This document shows, piece by piece, positions 1 to 5,858 of a DNA stretch of 7,456 nucleotides. The notes beneath the pieces were generated by a model that was given only the letters and a program-made list of their open reading frames with translations, did no database searches and had not been told where the DNA came from. The position numbers and the translations under genes were made by a program. This stretch comes from an uncultured Anaerostipes sp. (GTDB taxonomy: Bacteria; Bacillota; Clostridia; Lachnospirales; Lachnospiraceae). The DNA lies in contig CAAEIR010000155.1 in assembly GCA_900756035.1 (NCBI GenBank), positions 1 to 7,456 of the forward strand. The letters are read 5' to 3'. How positions within the stretch are numbered: the first letter of the stretch is position 1; each line of letters starts with the position of its first letter.

Positions 1-48
1 TATTTTTCTGACTCCTGTGAGGGAGTGCTGCGGGAGGATATTACATGA
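1..48 (+). CDS. C-terminal end of an unidentified upstream gene (partial)
   Basis: Frame 1 is open from the left edge and ends at the TGA at 46-48, giving the tail YFSDSCEGVLREDIT. The stop overlaps the ATG of the histidine kinase at 45-47 in an ATGA arrangement. The kinase stop and the response-regulator start overlap in the same way, so three translationally coupled genes are likely. Only 15 codons are visible, so an open frame alone is weak evidence and no function can be given. The kinase ribosome binding site (GGGAGG at 32-37) would lie inside this reading frame, which is normal for coupled genes. Confidence 0.45.
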   Translation, partial: YFSDSCEGVLREDIT

Positions 49-1532
49 AGATCAAAACACGTCTTGCAATTGCATTTATCACAATTACCGTAGTTCCTAT
101 CGCTCTGATATACATTGCCGTAATGGGACTTGTAAATTATCAGGGCCGTTCTTTTCAGAAGAACTACGGCCTGAATGAGCAAATTGATCTGCTCTCCGGC
201 AATTCCATGCAGGTATTCAACCGTCTGACACAGGGAGTTTACAATACAATCCGGAAGGCAGTGGATGAGGATCCGGCTGTCTTTGACAATCCGGAGTATC
301 TGGAATCTTTAAACAGTGAGCTGGAGAAGAAGTACTCCTATCTGATTCTGAGAAGGGGAGACGAGATTGTCTTTTCCGGGTCGGAAGAGGGGTATGAGCT
401 TGCGGAACAGCTCTCTCCCTATGATGATTATAAAGCCAATGCGTCCGGCGGTTTTTATATGGACGGAGAGGAGCAGCACCTTTTAAAACAGATTGATTTC
501 AAATATACTGACGGGGAACAGGGCAGCCTGTTTATCGTGACGAATGTCGGCGATTATGTTCCCGAGATTAAGACCATGATCAGTGAGATGATGCTGGTGG
601 GTGTACTGATTATCTGTTTTACCGCCGGAATATTGATTATGTGGGTATACAGGGCGCTGCTGCAGCCGCTGAATAAGCTGCAGGAGGCAACGAAGCAGAT
701 CAGGGACGGCAATCTGGACTTTACCCTGGATGTGGACAATGAAGATGAGATTGGCATGCTCTGCCAGGATTTCGAGGAGATGCGGCTGAGACTGAAGGAG
801 TCATCGGAGGAGAAGCTCCAGTATGATAAAGAGAGCAAGGAGCTGATCAGTAACATTTCCCATGATTTGAAAACCCCGATTACGGCAATCAAAGGATATG
901 TCGAGGGAATTCAGGACGGTGTGGCCTCATCGCCGGAGAAGCTGGATAAATACATTAAAACGATTTATAATAAAGCGAATGATATGGATCGCCTGATTGA
1001 CGAGCTTACCTTCTATTCCAAGATTGATACGAATAAGATACCATATAACTATACGAAGATTAATGTGGCAGAATATGTCGGTGACTGTCTGGAGGATGTG
1101 GGGCTCGACATGGAGACCAGGGGTATCGAGCTGGGATATTTCAACTATGTCGATAATGATGTTATGATCATTGCCGATGCGGAGCAGATGAAGCGTGTCA
1201 TTAATAATATCATCGGTAATTCCTTAAAATATCTGGACAAGAAAAAAGGAATCATTAATATTCGGATTAAGGACGACGGTGATTTTATCCAGATTGTGAT
1301 AGAGGATAACGGAAAAGGCATTGCGGCCAAGGATCTGCCGTTTATATTTGACCGTTTTTACAGGACGGATTCCTCGAGAAATTCTTCCAAAGGCGGAAGC
1401 GGCATCGGCCTGTCGATTGTGAAAAAGATTATAGAAGATCATGGCGGCAGGATTTGGGCTACGAGTAAAGAAGGAATTGGCACGGAAGTTCATTTTGTGC
1501 TTAGAAAATACCAGGAGGTTATTCAGGAATGA
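45..1532 (+). CDS. Membrane sensor histidine kinase (HAMP, HisKA, HATPase)
   Basis: This is a 495-aa two-component sensor that should autophosphorylate on histidine and pass the phosphate to the regulator encoded next. A first membrane helix lies at about residues 7-30, an extracytoplasmic sensor region at about 31-180 and a second helix at about 182-203. A HAMP linker follows at about 204-257. The H box (SNISHDLKTPITAIKGY) places the phospho-accepting histidine at H273. The catalytic domain shows an N box with N392 in IIGNSLKY, a G1 box DNGKGI at 421-426, an F box FIFDRFYR at 433-440 and a G2 box GGSGIGLSIV at 450-459, so it looks intact. The ATG at 45 has GGGAGG seven bases upstream. The stop overlaps the regulator start by ATGA. 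The kinase gene precedes the regulator, the less common order. The sensor domain matches nothing I can name, so the signal is unknown. Confidence 0.96.
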   Translation: MKIKTRLAIAFITITVVPIALIYIAVMGLVNYQGRSFQKNYGLNEQIDLLSGNSMQVFNRLTQGVYNTIRKAVDEDPAVFDNPEYLESLNSELEKKYSYLILRRGDEIVFSGSEEGYELAEQLSPYDDYKANASGGFYMDGEEQHLLKQIDFKYTDGEQGSLFIVTNVGDYVPEIKTMISEMMLVGVLIICFTAGILIMWVYRALLQPLNKLQEATKQIRDGNLDFTLDVDNEDEIGMLCQDFEEMRLRLKESSEEKLQYDKESKELISNISHDLKTPITAIKGYVEGIQDGVASSPEKLDKYIKTIYNKANDMDRLIDELTFYSKIDTNKIPYNYTKINVAEYVGDCLEDVGLDMETRGIELGYFNYVDNDVMIIADAEQMKRVINNIIGNSLKYLDKKKGIINIRIKDDGDFIQIVIEDNGKGIAAKDLPFIFDRFYRTDSSRNSSKGGSGIGLSIVKKIIEDHGGRIWATSKEGIGTEVHFVLRKYQEVIQE

Positions 1533-2218
1533 GCAGAATTTTAATTGTTGAAGACGAAGAAAGCATCGCAGAGCTGGAAAAGGATTATCTGGAACTTTCC
1601 GGGTTTGAGGTGGAGATGGAGAACAACGGGGAAGCGGGGTTAAAGCGCGGCCTGGAAGAAGATTTTGATCTGCTGATTCTGGATCTGATGCTTCCCGGCA
1701 TAGACGGCTTTGAGATCTGCAAAAAGGTACGGGAAGTGAAAAACACCCCGATTATTATGGTGTCGGCGAAAAAGGACGACATTGACAAGATAAGAGGCCT
1801 GGGCCTGGGCGCGGATGACTATATTACGAAGCCCTTCAGCCCCAGCGAGATGGTTGCCAGAGTAAAAGCCCATATGGCCAGATATGAACGCCTGATTGGC
1901 AGCGGAACACCCGAGAATGAGATAATTGAAATCAGGGGACTGAAGATCGATAAGACGGCAAGACGCGTTTATATCAACGGGGAAGAGAAGAATTTTACTA
2001 CGAAAGAGTTTGACCTGCTGGCATTCCTCGCCCAGAATCCGAACCATGTCTTTACAAAGGAAGAGCTTTTCAGCAAGATTTGGGATATGGAATCGCTGGG
2101 AGATATCGCTACGGTTACGGTGCATATTAAAAAAATCAGGGAGAAGATTGAGTTTAATACGGCGAAACCGCAGTATATTGAGACGATTTGGGGAGTTGGA
2201 TACCGGTTTAAGGTATAA
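1529..2218 (+). CDS. OmpR/PhoB-family response regulator
   Basis: This 229-aa cytoplasmic transcription regulator is the expected partner of the kinase just upstream. The receiver domain (about residues 1-117) has the acidic pocket E8-D9, the phospho-accepting D52 in LLILDLMLP, the switch residue S79, Y98, and K101 in ITKPF. The C-terminal winged helix (about 130-229) has the usual FTTKEFDLLAFLAQN region, a recognition-helix segment around TVTVHIKKIREKI and the terminal WGVGYRF hairpin, so the protein is full length (family usual about 220-240 aa). The start overlaps the kinase stop by four bases and is preceded by AGGAGG at 1513-1518. No intrinsic terminator is visible after the stop, and A+T-rich element DNA begins almost at once. 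Target genes are unknown. Confidence 0.97.
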   Translation: MSRILIVEDEESIAELEKDYLELSGFEVEMENNGEAGLKRGLEEDFDLLILDLMLPGIDGFEICKKVREVKNTPIIMVSAKKDDIDKIRGLGLGADDYITKPFSPSEMVARVKAHMARYERLIGSGTPENEIIEIRGLKIDKTARRVYINGEEKNFTTKEFDLLAFLAQNPNHVFTKEELFSKIWDMESLGDIATVTVHIKKIREKIEFNTAKPQYIETIWGVGYRFKV

Positions 2219-2295
2219 AATGAAATAGAGATACCCTATAGTCCCTTTGTTTATAAGGAAAAATCACACTCTTGCTTTTGAAAAACATTCATCAT

Positions 2296-2343
2296 ACTAC
2301 CAAAAAAACTACCAAAATATTTTGGACTGTGTTATATTGGTAG
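2296..2343. repeat. CTACCAA repeats and a 14-bp palindrome upstream of the integrase
   Basis: ACTACCAAAA occurs twice in direct orientation (2296-2305 and 2308-2317), and an inverted 7-bp copy, TTGGTAG, lies at 2337-2343. The second direct copy runs into a perfect palindrome, CCAAAATATTTTGG, at 2312-2325. Clustered short repeats beside an integrase gene at an element edge are typical of recombinase arm or core sites. They also overlap the candidate integrase promoter, so binding there could give autoregulation. The repeats are seen directly; their role is inferred. Confidence 0.55.
2330..2338 (+). promoter_or_regulatory. Candidate extended -10 promoter for the integrase
   Basis: TGTTATATT contains a TGn extension followed by the -10-like TATATT at 2333-2338. 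No good -35 hexamer is present at the usual distance. Transcription would start near 2345, giving a leader of about 30 bases before the ATG at 2376. The element lies between the palindrome at 2312-2325 and the inverted CTACCAA copy at 2337-2343. Confidence 0.4.
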
Positions 2344-2375
2344 AAGCTGATAGGAACACAGGGAAAGGTCAGAAG

Positions 2376-3629
2376 ATGAGGAAAGAAGAAGTAAGAGAGA
2401 CAGGAATTGCAGGCATTAAACAGCGTATTAAGGACGGGAAGTACATTGTCTCACTGGATTTAGGGCGGGAAATCATTACAGACCCAAAGACAGGCAAGCG
2501 CAAGGAGAAGCAGAAAAAGACTACAAAGGTAGTAAACACGTTAAAAGAGGCAAAAGCAATTTTAGGCGAGAATAATGCGGCTAAAAGGCACAAGAAACTT
2601 ACGGGAGCAACTGGAAAGGTCTACATCGAGAATGTAATCAAAGATTACAAAGAGAAGTATTATGATAGCGACAAGCATTGGAGCGATTCATATAAGCAAC
2701 AAAAAAACTCCCAACACACCCACTTCATCAATTATTTTGGCAACATGGATTTAAAGCGAGTGGACACGGCTGAAATTGAGAATTACTTTTTGTATTGCCA
2801 AAATGATTTGGATTTGTGTACCAATACCATACAGAAGCACAAATGTCATTTAATTGACCTCTGGAAGTTTATGAAAAAGAATTTTTCAAAGTATGGTATT
2901 AACGAAAATGTGGTTTTAGATGCGGACTATGGAAATATCATAAAATACGAAGCTACTCCCTTGACGCTGGAACAGATAAATATACTTTTAAATCAATGTT
3001 TACTGGAAGATGATAGAAGTACCCTTTTGATGGTTGGACTTCCGGTTTTGGCAGGAATGAGACGTTCAGAGTTGTGCGGCTTGAGACATTCCAAGGTCGA
3101 TTTTGAAAACAAAAAGATTTTGGTGGACGTAGCCAGAGTGCAGATAAACACCGGATTCATAGAAAAGCTGCCAAAAGGGGATAAAACACGGACAACTTGT
3201 ATTTGTGAGGTACTTGAAAAATTTATGCAGTTGGCATTGGAACAACAGTTGGAATGGTCTCAAGGAAAGACACTTGAATGTGGTGAATATGTGTATCTGA
3301 CAAAGACCAATATTGTATCTGACTATTTACCGCACCCGGGAAAAGTAAGCCGAAGATTTAAGGAATTACAGAAGAGAATCAATAAACGATTAGAAAAGGC
3401 AGGGCAAGAGCCATTACCTGTTATCCGATTGCATGATTTGAGACACAGCTTTATAAGTGTTCTGCTGAATAGCGGTCAAGTGAACCCATTTCAAGTTTAT
3501 GGCTGTGCAGGTCATGTGATAGAGGACAATACAAGTACCAAGACTTACTGGCACGATCAAGGAGACAGGCAGGAAATTATTGACTTTTGGAACAAGAGTT
3601 TAACTGTGGATTTTGATATTTTAAAATAA
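2376..3629 (+). CDS. int: Tyrosine recombinase / site-specific integrase
   Basis: This 417-aa enzyme should catalyse integration and excision of the element by strand exchange through a 3'-phosphotyrosine intermediate. Residues about 11-65 resemble the AP2-like arm-DNA-binding domain of Tn916/phage-type integrases (GKYIVSLDLGREI, then DPKTGKRK). About 85-180 is the SAM-like core-binding domain and about 190-410 the catalytic domain. Catalytic residues are visible: R229 in LAGMRRSELCGL, K267 or K270 in LPKGDKTR, H353 and R356 in RLHDLRHS, H380 in GCAGH and the nucleophile Y391 in KTYWH. The frame can be extended upstream to a TTG at 2247, but that start has no ribosome binding site and would run through the repeat and promoter region. 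The ATG at 2376 has GGGAAAGG at 2361-2368 and places the N-terminal domain as expected. No excisionase gene is visible next to it. The size and domains suit ICE or prophage integrases of Firmicutes. Confidence 0.95.
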   Translation: MRKEEVRETGIAGIKQRIKDGKYIVSLDLGREIITDPKTGKRKEKQKKTTKVVNTLKEAKAILGENNAAKRHKKLTGATGKVYIENVIKDYKEKYYDSDKHWSDSYKQQKNSQHTHFINYFGNMDLKRVDTAEIENYFLYCQNDLDLCTNTIQKHKCHLIDLWKFMKKNFSKYGINENVVLDADYGNIIKYEATPLTLEQINILLNQCLLEDDRSTLLMVGLPVLAGMRRSELCGLRHSKVDFENKKILVDVARVQINTGFIEKLPKGDKTRTTCICEVLEKFMQLALEQQLEWSQGKTLECGEYVYLTKTNIVSDYLPHPGKVSRRFKELQKRINKRLEKAGQEPLPVIRLHDLRHSFISVLLNSGQVNPFQVYGCAGHVIEDNTSTKTYWHDQGDRQEIIDFWNKSLTVDFDILK

Positions 3630-3639
3630 AAGAATGTTT

Positions 3640-3667
3640 AAAGCCGAAGTGAGATGCTTCGGCTTTT
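3640..3667 (+). terminator. Intrinsic terminator of the integrase gene
   Basis: AAAGCCGAAG at 3640-3649 pairs with CTTCGGCTTT at 3657-3666 around a 7-base loop and is followed by a short T run. It starts about 10 bases after the integrase stop and should isolate int from the downstream replication gene. Confidence 0.88.
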
Positions 3668-3697
3668 CCAATGCCAAAAGGGTGCAAAAAAATCCGA

Positions 3698-3726
3698 TTG
3701 ACTATAATAAGATATACTCTCATATT
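3698..3726 (+). promoter_or_regulatory. Candidate distal promoter P1 of the replication gene
   Basis: TTGACT at 3698-3703 and CATATT at 3721-3726 are separated by 17 bases. The -35 matches consensus at five of six positions and the -10 at four or more. The site lies in an A+T-rich stretch and overlaps an inverted repeat (3704-3734), so the region could be a promoter, an operator or an origin. It would give a leader of roughly 95 bases before the ATG at 3828. Confidence 0.35.
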
Positions 3727-3748
3727 CTTATTATCATAAATCTTATTA
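3704..3748. repeat. A+T-rich TCTTATTA repeat cluster, candidate origin or operator
   Basis: Three copies of the 8-mer TCTTATTA lie within 45 bases: one inverted at 3705-3712, and two direct at 3726-3733 and 3741-3748 whose starts are 15 bases apart. The first two form an imperfect hairpin: ATAATAAG and ATAT at 3704-3715, a loop at 3716-3721, then ATAT, a bulged T and CTTATTAT at 3722-3734. Iteron-like repeats in A+T-rich DNA directly upstream of a replication-protein gene are a classic place for an origin or autoregulatory site. That role is inferred. The 8-mer is A+T rich, so chance repetition is possible. Confidence 0.4.
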
Positions 3749-3770
3749 ACTGTAGCAATAGTAAAATTCT

Positions 3771-3799
3771 TTGACATTTGGGCGATATCGCTTCATACT
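3771..3799 (+). promoter_or_regulatory. Candidate proximal promoter P2 with palindromic spacer
   Basis: A perfect TTGACA at 3771-3776 is separated by 17 bases from CATACT at 3794-3799 (four of six). Transcription would start about 20 bases before the ribosome binding site AAGGAG at 3817-3822. The spacer holds a perfect 10-bp palindrome, GCGATATCGC at 3782-3791, which could be a repressor site because a protein bound there would block RNA polymerase. The regulatory role is inferred. Confidence 0.5.
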
Positions 3800-3827
3800 T
3801 TTAATATATATTAAAAAAGGAGACAAG

Positions 3828-5378
3828 ATGATGGGTGTTTATTCAGAACTATATATTGATTTTATAGAAAATTATCCTCAGCTAATTGAAGGGACAGAGA
3901 AATTTGACTTTATGTTTGATATGTTTATTGCGCTAAAAACGACAGACGGTGTCAAGCCAAATCCGCTCATAGCTGAATTTTTTAAAGATGTCTTTTGTGA
4001 ATTACATGGTGGTGACATTCTTTGGGCGATGGCGTCCGCTGGAGGCTATAGCTATAATTTTTCTTTTTCAACACTTGATGAAGCGTTGAAAGGCTTTACA
4101 GCTTTACTCAATTATGATGTGAATTTATACTATTCACCGGCGATATTTAAAGGTTGGCGTAAAGACAAAAATGTCAGCCGCATCAATGTCATCTATATAG
4201 ATATTGATGATGTGGAGGGTGTTGATTTTTCAGAGATGGACGAAAAAGGTATCAAGGACTATCTTTACTGCACTTACCATCTAACCTCTGCTATGTTTCC
4301 GAACTGGCTGGTTTCGAGTGGGCATGGGCTACACCTATACTACATTGTAAACACATTGGACTTGAAAAATGAAGCTGATTCAAAGTTGCGGGCATTATAC
4401 ACAGACTATCTTATTACCCATTTCCGAGCCGATATAGCTTGCCGAAATAAATCAAGGGTTTTGCGTTTCCCATTGAGCCGTAACGTCAAAAACATGGAAG
4501 CAATCAAAACCACTCGGTTGTTCCATTTGAACCCGTCAACAGATATAGATATAAAACGTCTGGATTGCTTTCGACACCCTCAATCAGAAATAGACGCATA
4601 TATAAAGGCGTGTAATCTTATACGGGCAGAAAAGCGCAAGCAGACCATGATTAAAAACGGCACATGGAAAACGAAAGCTATAAAAATCAAAGTAGCAGAT
4701 AAAAGGTCAACACCAATACCCATACAGACCACAGCGAAAACGGTTTCTGCTATAAATAAATCTAAAATAGATATACAACCAGATTCAGCCACATCTAAAA
4801 CGGGAGTACATCCGGAATTGAAGATTAACACTTTTCCTATGCCTACAAAATCAAGATATAAACGGATATTACGAGATTTGCATAACTATGCCGCCAGAAG
4901 AAAAGGGTGTCCCAAAGGACATCGAGCAATATACACCCATATAACGGCGATTTTTTTAAAGAGGATTTTAGTGCCGGAAGAAGCCGCCGTTGAACGTGTC
5001 AAACAATATATAGATCGCGATTTTTTCGATGAAGCAGAGGAGATTGTAAGAAACGCATATGCTTCTAAGACCCAATATATGTATACAAATGCTCGAATTG
5101 CCGCCCTTCTTGACTTTCAAGAATATGACATAAAAAATTCATTTTCCGCATACACAGTCGAACAAAAACAAGCGGCGCGGGTAAAAAGTGTCAAGTCTTA
5201 TGATGCAAAGCGTTATGCGGAAAACCGTGCTAACATACAAGAAAAAAGGCAACAACGATATGAGTATGTAAAATCCCACATGGATTTCACCGCCGCATCA
5301 TTGGCGGAGGAGTTAGGTTGCTCAATCAGAACTATAAAATCAGTAAAGGCGGTTATCCGTCAGCAGGAAAAAGGCTAG
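3828..5378 (+). CDS. AEP-family primase-like replication protein with C-terminal HTH
   Basis: This 516-aa protein probably initiates or primes replication of the element. The N-terminal half shows the three archaeo-eukaryotic primase signatures: a metal-binding pair, D125 and D127, in VIYIDIDDV; SSGHGLH at 163-169 for the nucleotide-binding motif; and D202 followed by SRVLRFPLSRN at 209-219, like the D...R-lR-PGT-N motif of primase-polymerases. Residues about 270-340 are a basic, low-complexity linker. About 343-412 (RILRDLHNY, GCPKGHRAIYTH, EAEEIVRNAYA) resemble a PriCT-type primase C-terminal helical domain. Residues 479-511 form a likely helix-turn-helix (TAASLAEELGCSIRTIKSVKAVI) for DNA binding. 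No Walker helicase motif is present. Two adjacent ATGs, at 3828 and 3831, follow AAGGAG at 3817-3822, and either may be used. A TTG at 3771 is rejected because it is the -35 hexamer. The gene converges on the XRE regulator. The AEP assignment is by motif reading, and enzymatic activity is untested. Confidence 0.82.
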   Translation: MMGVYSELYIDFIENYPQLIEGTEKFDFMFDMFIALKTTDGVKPNPLIAEFFKDVFCELHGGDILWAMASAGGYSYNFSFSTLDEALKGFTALLNYDVNLYYSPAIFKGWRKDKNVSRINVIYIDIDDVEGVDFSEMDEKGIKDYLYCTYHLTSAMFPNWLVSSGHGLHLYYIVNTLDLKNEADSKLRALYTDYLITHFRADIACRNKSRVLRFPLSRNVKNMEAIKTTRLFHLNPSTDIDIKRLDCFRHPQSEIDAYIKACNLIRAEKRKQTMIKNGTWKTKAIKIKVADKRSTPIPIQTTAKTVSAINKSKIDIQPDSATSKTGVHPELKINTFPMPTKSRYKRILRDLHNYAARRKGCPKGHRAIYTHITAIFLKRILVPEEAAVERVKQYIDRDFFDEAEEIVRNAYASKTQYMYTNARIAALLDFQEYDIKNSFSAYTVEQKQAARVKSVKSYDAKRYAENRANIQEKRQQRYEYVKSHMDFTAASLAEELGCSIRTIKSVKAVIRQQEKG

Positions 5379-5402
5379 TTGGGGATTTCCATCTAGCCTT
5401 TT
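5369..5402. terminator. Bidirectional terminator shared by convergent genes
   Basis: AAAAGGCTAG at 5369-5378 pairs perfectly with CTAGCCTTTT at 5393-5402 around a 14-base loop, with T runs in both directions. The stop codon of the replication gene (5376-5378) lies inside the left arm. The right arm ends just six bases before the stop codon of the XRE gene on the other strand, so one hairpin should end both transcripts. Confidence 0.88.
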
Positions 5403-5408
5403 CTAATG

Positions 5409-5699
5409 TCAACGTTTGGAATCAAAATATTTTAAAAGGCTATATATAAGTTCTTTTTCTTCTTCACTGTAGTTATCCAGACACACGGATTCATTGGGAA
5501 CAGTGCCGATTAGGTAATCTACAGATGCGTGAAATATTTGAGAAAGTTCTAAGAGGTTTTGGACAGAGGGAACAGAAATACCCATTTCCCAAGCATTTAC
5601 ACTTGAACGGGTAACATTCAACTTCTGTGCAAGTTCGGTTTGAGACATGCCGCATCGTATCCGTAATTCGTTAATTCTTTTGTTTGTGATAATTATCAT
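5409..5699 (-). CDS. XRE-family (Cro/CI-like) transcriptional regulator
   Basis: This 96-aa DNA-binding protein is probably a repressor. The helix-turn-helix spans about residues 6-62: the scaffold INELRIRCGMSQTELAQKL, recognition helix TRSSVNAWEMG, then SVPSVQNLLELSQIFHASVDYLIG, which is a close match to the HTH_3 pattern. A short acidic tail (about 70-96, SEEEKELIYSLLKYF) may help dimerisation. The frame extends upstream to 5735, but the ATG at 5697-5699 has an excellent GGAGGTG seven bases away, at 5707-5713 on the reverse strand, and starts right before the domain. The longer start would also run through the 5736-5751 operator region. The gene diverges from the membrane-protein cassette and converges on the replication gene, so it may control either or both. 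Known relatives act as immunity or excision repressors of phages and ICEs. The target here is inferred. Confidence 0.93.
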   Translation of the reverse strand: MIIITNKRINELRIRCGMSQTELAQKLNVTRSSVNAWEMGISVPSVQNLLELSQIFHASVDYLIGTVPNESVCLDNYSEEEKELIYSLLKYFDSKR

Positions 5700-5735
5700 A
5701 GTTGAACACCTCCACATGACAAGCATATCAAACAC

Positions 5736-5751
5736 AAGTATAAATATACTT
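5736..5751. promoter_or_regulatory. Candidate XRE operator: AAGTATA-AA-TATACTT
   Basis: Perfect 7-bp arms (5736-5742 and 5745-5751) flank two bases in the divergent intergenic region. Size and symmetry suit a dimeric Cro/CI-like regulator. The reverse strand reads TATACT at 5742-5737, a plausible -10 for the XRE gene but with only a weak -35, so binding could autoregulate the repressor. The palindrome is certain; its role is inferred. Confidence 0.6.
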
Positions 5752-5763
5752 ATCAGTAATGAT

Positions 5764-5782
5764 TATTTGTAATTGACAAATA
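5764..5782. promoter_or_regulatory. Inverted repeat TATTTGT-5-ACAAATA over the -35 element
   Basis: Perfect 7-bp arms at 5764-5770 and 5776-5782 with a 5-base spacer. The right arm overlaps the TTGACA at 5773-5778 of the rightward promoter, so a protein bound here should block transcription of the membrane cassette. The arms differ in sequence from the 5736-5751 palindrome, so a second regulator or a coincidence in A+T-rich DNA is possible. Confidence 0.4.
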
Positions 5783-5800
5783 TTTTCTAAATGGTATAAT
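5773..5800 (+). promoter_or_regulatory. Consensus sigma-A promoter for the membrane/secreted cassette
   Basis: A perfect TTGACA (5773-5778) and a perfect TATAAT (5795-5800) are separated by 16 bases, and a TG at 5792-5793 gives an extended -10. This is the best promoter match in the window. Transcription should start near 5807. Its strength suggests that repression, probably by the divergent XRE protein, sets the output. Confidence 0.88.
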
Positions 5801-5810
5801 ATTGGCATGG

Positions 5811-5832
5811 CGGAATTGTGTGACAAATTCCG
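5811..5832 (+). promoter_or_regulatory. Inverted repeat CGGAATT-8-AATTCCG at the transcript 5' end
   Basis: Perfect 7-bp arms at 5811-5817 and 5826-5832 begin only a few bases after the predicted start of transcription. It could be an RNA hairpin stabilising the leader or a DNA operator downstream of the promoter. It is not followed by a T run and does not reach the ribosome binding site at 5844-5848, so it is not a terminator and does not obviously mask translation. Confidence 0.45.
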
Positions 5833-5858
5833 TATAAAAAAGTTAAAGGAGTGCGAAA

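Noticed and set aside
11..26. Hairpin ACTCCT-GTGA-GGGAGT with a GNRA-like loop before the kinase
   Set aside because: The stem is short and lies inside a probable coding frame, and no T run follows on either strand, so it is not a terminator. No regulatory role can be supported.
554..2228. Open frames on the reverse strand and in other frames over the kinase and regulator genes
   Set aside because: They overlap intact, well-conserved two-component genes, lack ribosome binding sites and have serine-rich or otherwise antisense-like composition.
2247..2375. N-terminal extension of the integrase from a TTG codon
   Set aside because: There is no ribosome binding site before the TTG, the extension runs through the CTACCAA repeats and the promoter-like TATATT, and the family N-terminal domain begins after the ATG at 2376.
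3577..3777. Reverse-strand 66-codon frame across the integrase end and the gap
   Set aside because: It runs through the integrase terminator and the A+T-rich promoter region and has no recognisable start signal or domain.
3771..3827. TTG start for the replication protein, adding 19 residues
   Set aside because: The TTG is part of the perfect -35 hexamer TTGACA, and a strong AAGGAG precedes the ATG pair at 3828/3831.
4580..4831. Reverse-strand 83-codon hydrophobic frame inside the replication gene
   Set aside because: It lies antisense to the basic linker of the AEP protein; the hydrophobic composition is the expected reverse complement of Lys/Thr-rich coding DNA.
5700..5735. Longer start for the XRE regulator, adding 12 residues
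   Set aside because: The ATG at 5699 has GGAGGTG at the ideal distance; the extension would be translated through that site and has no good site of its own.
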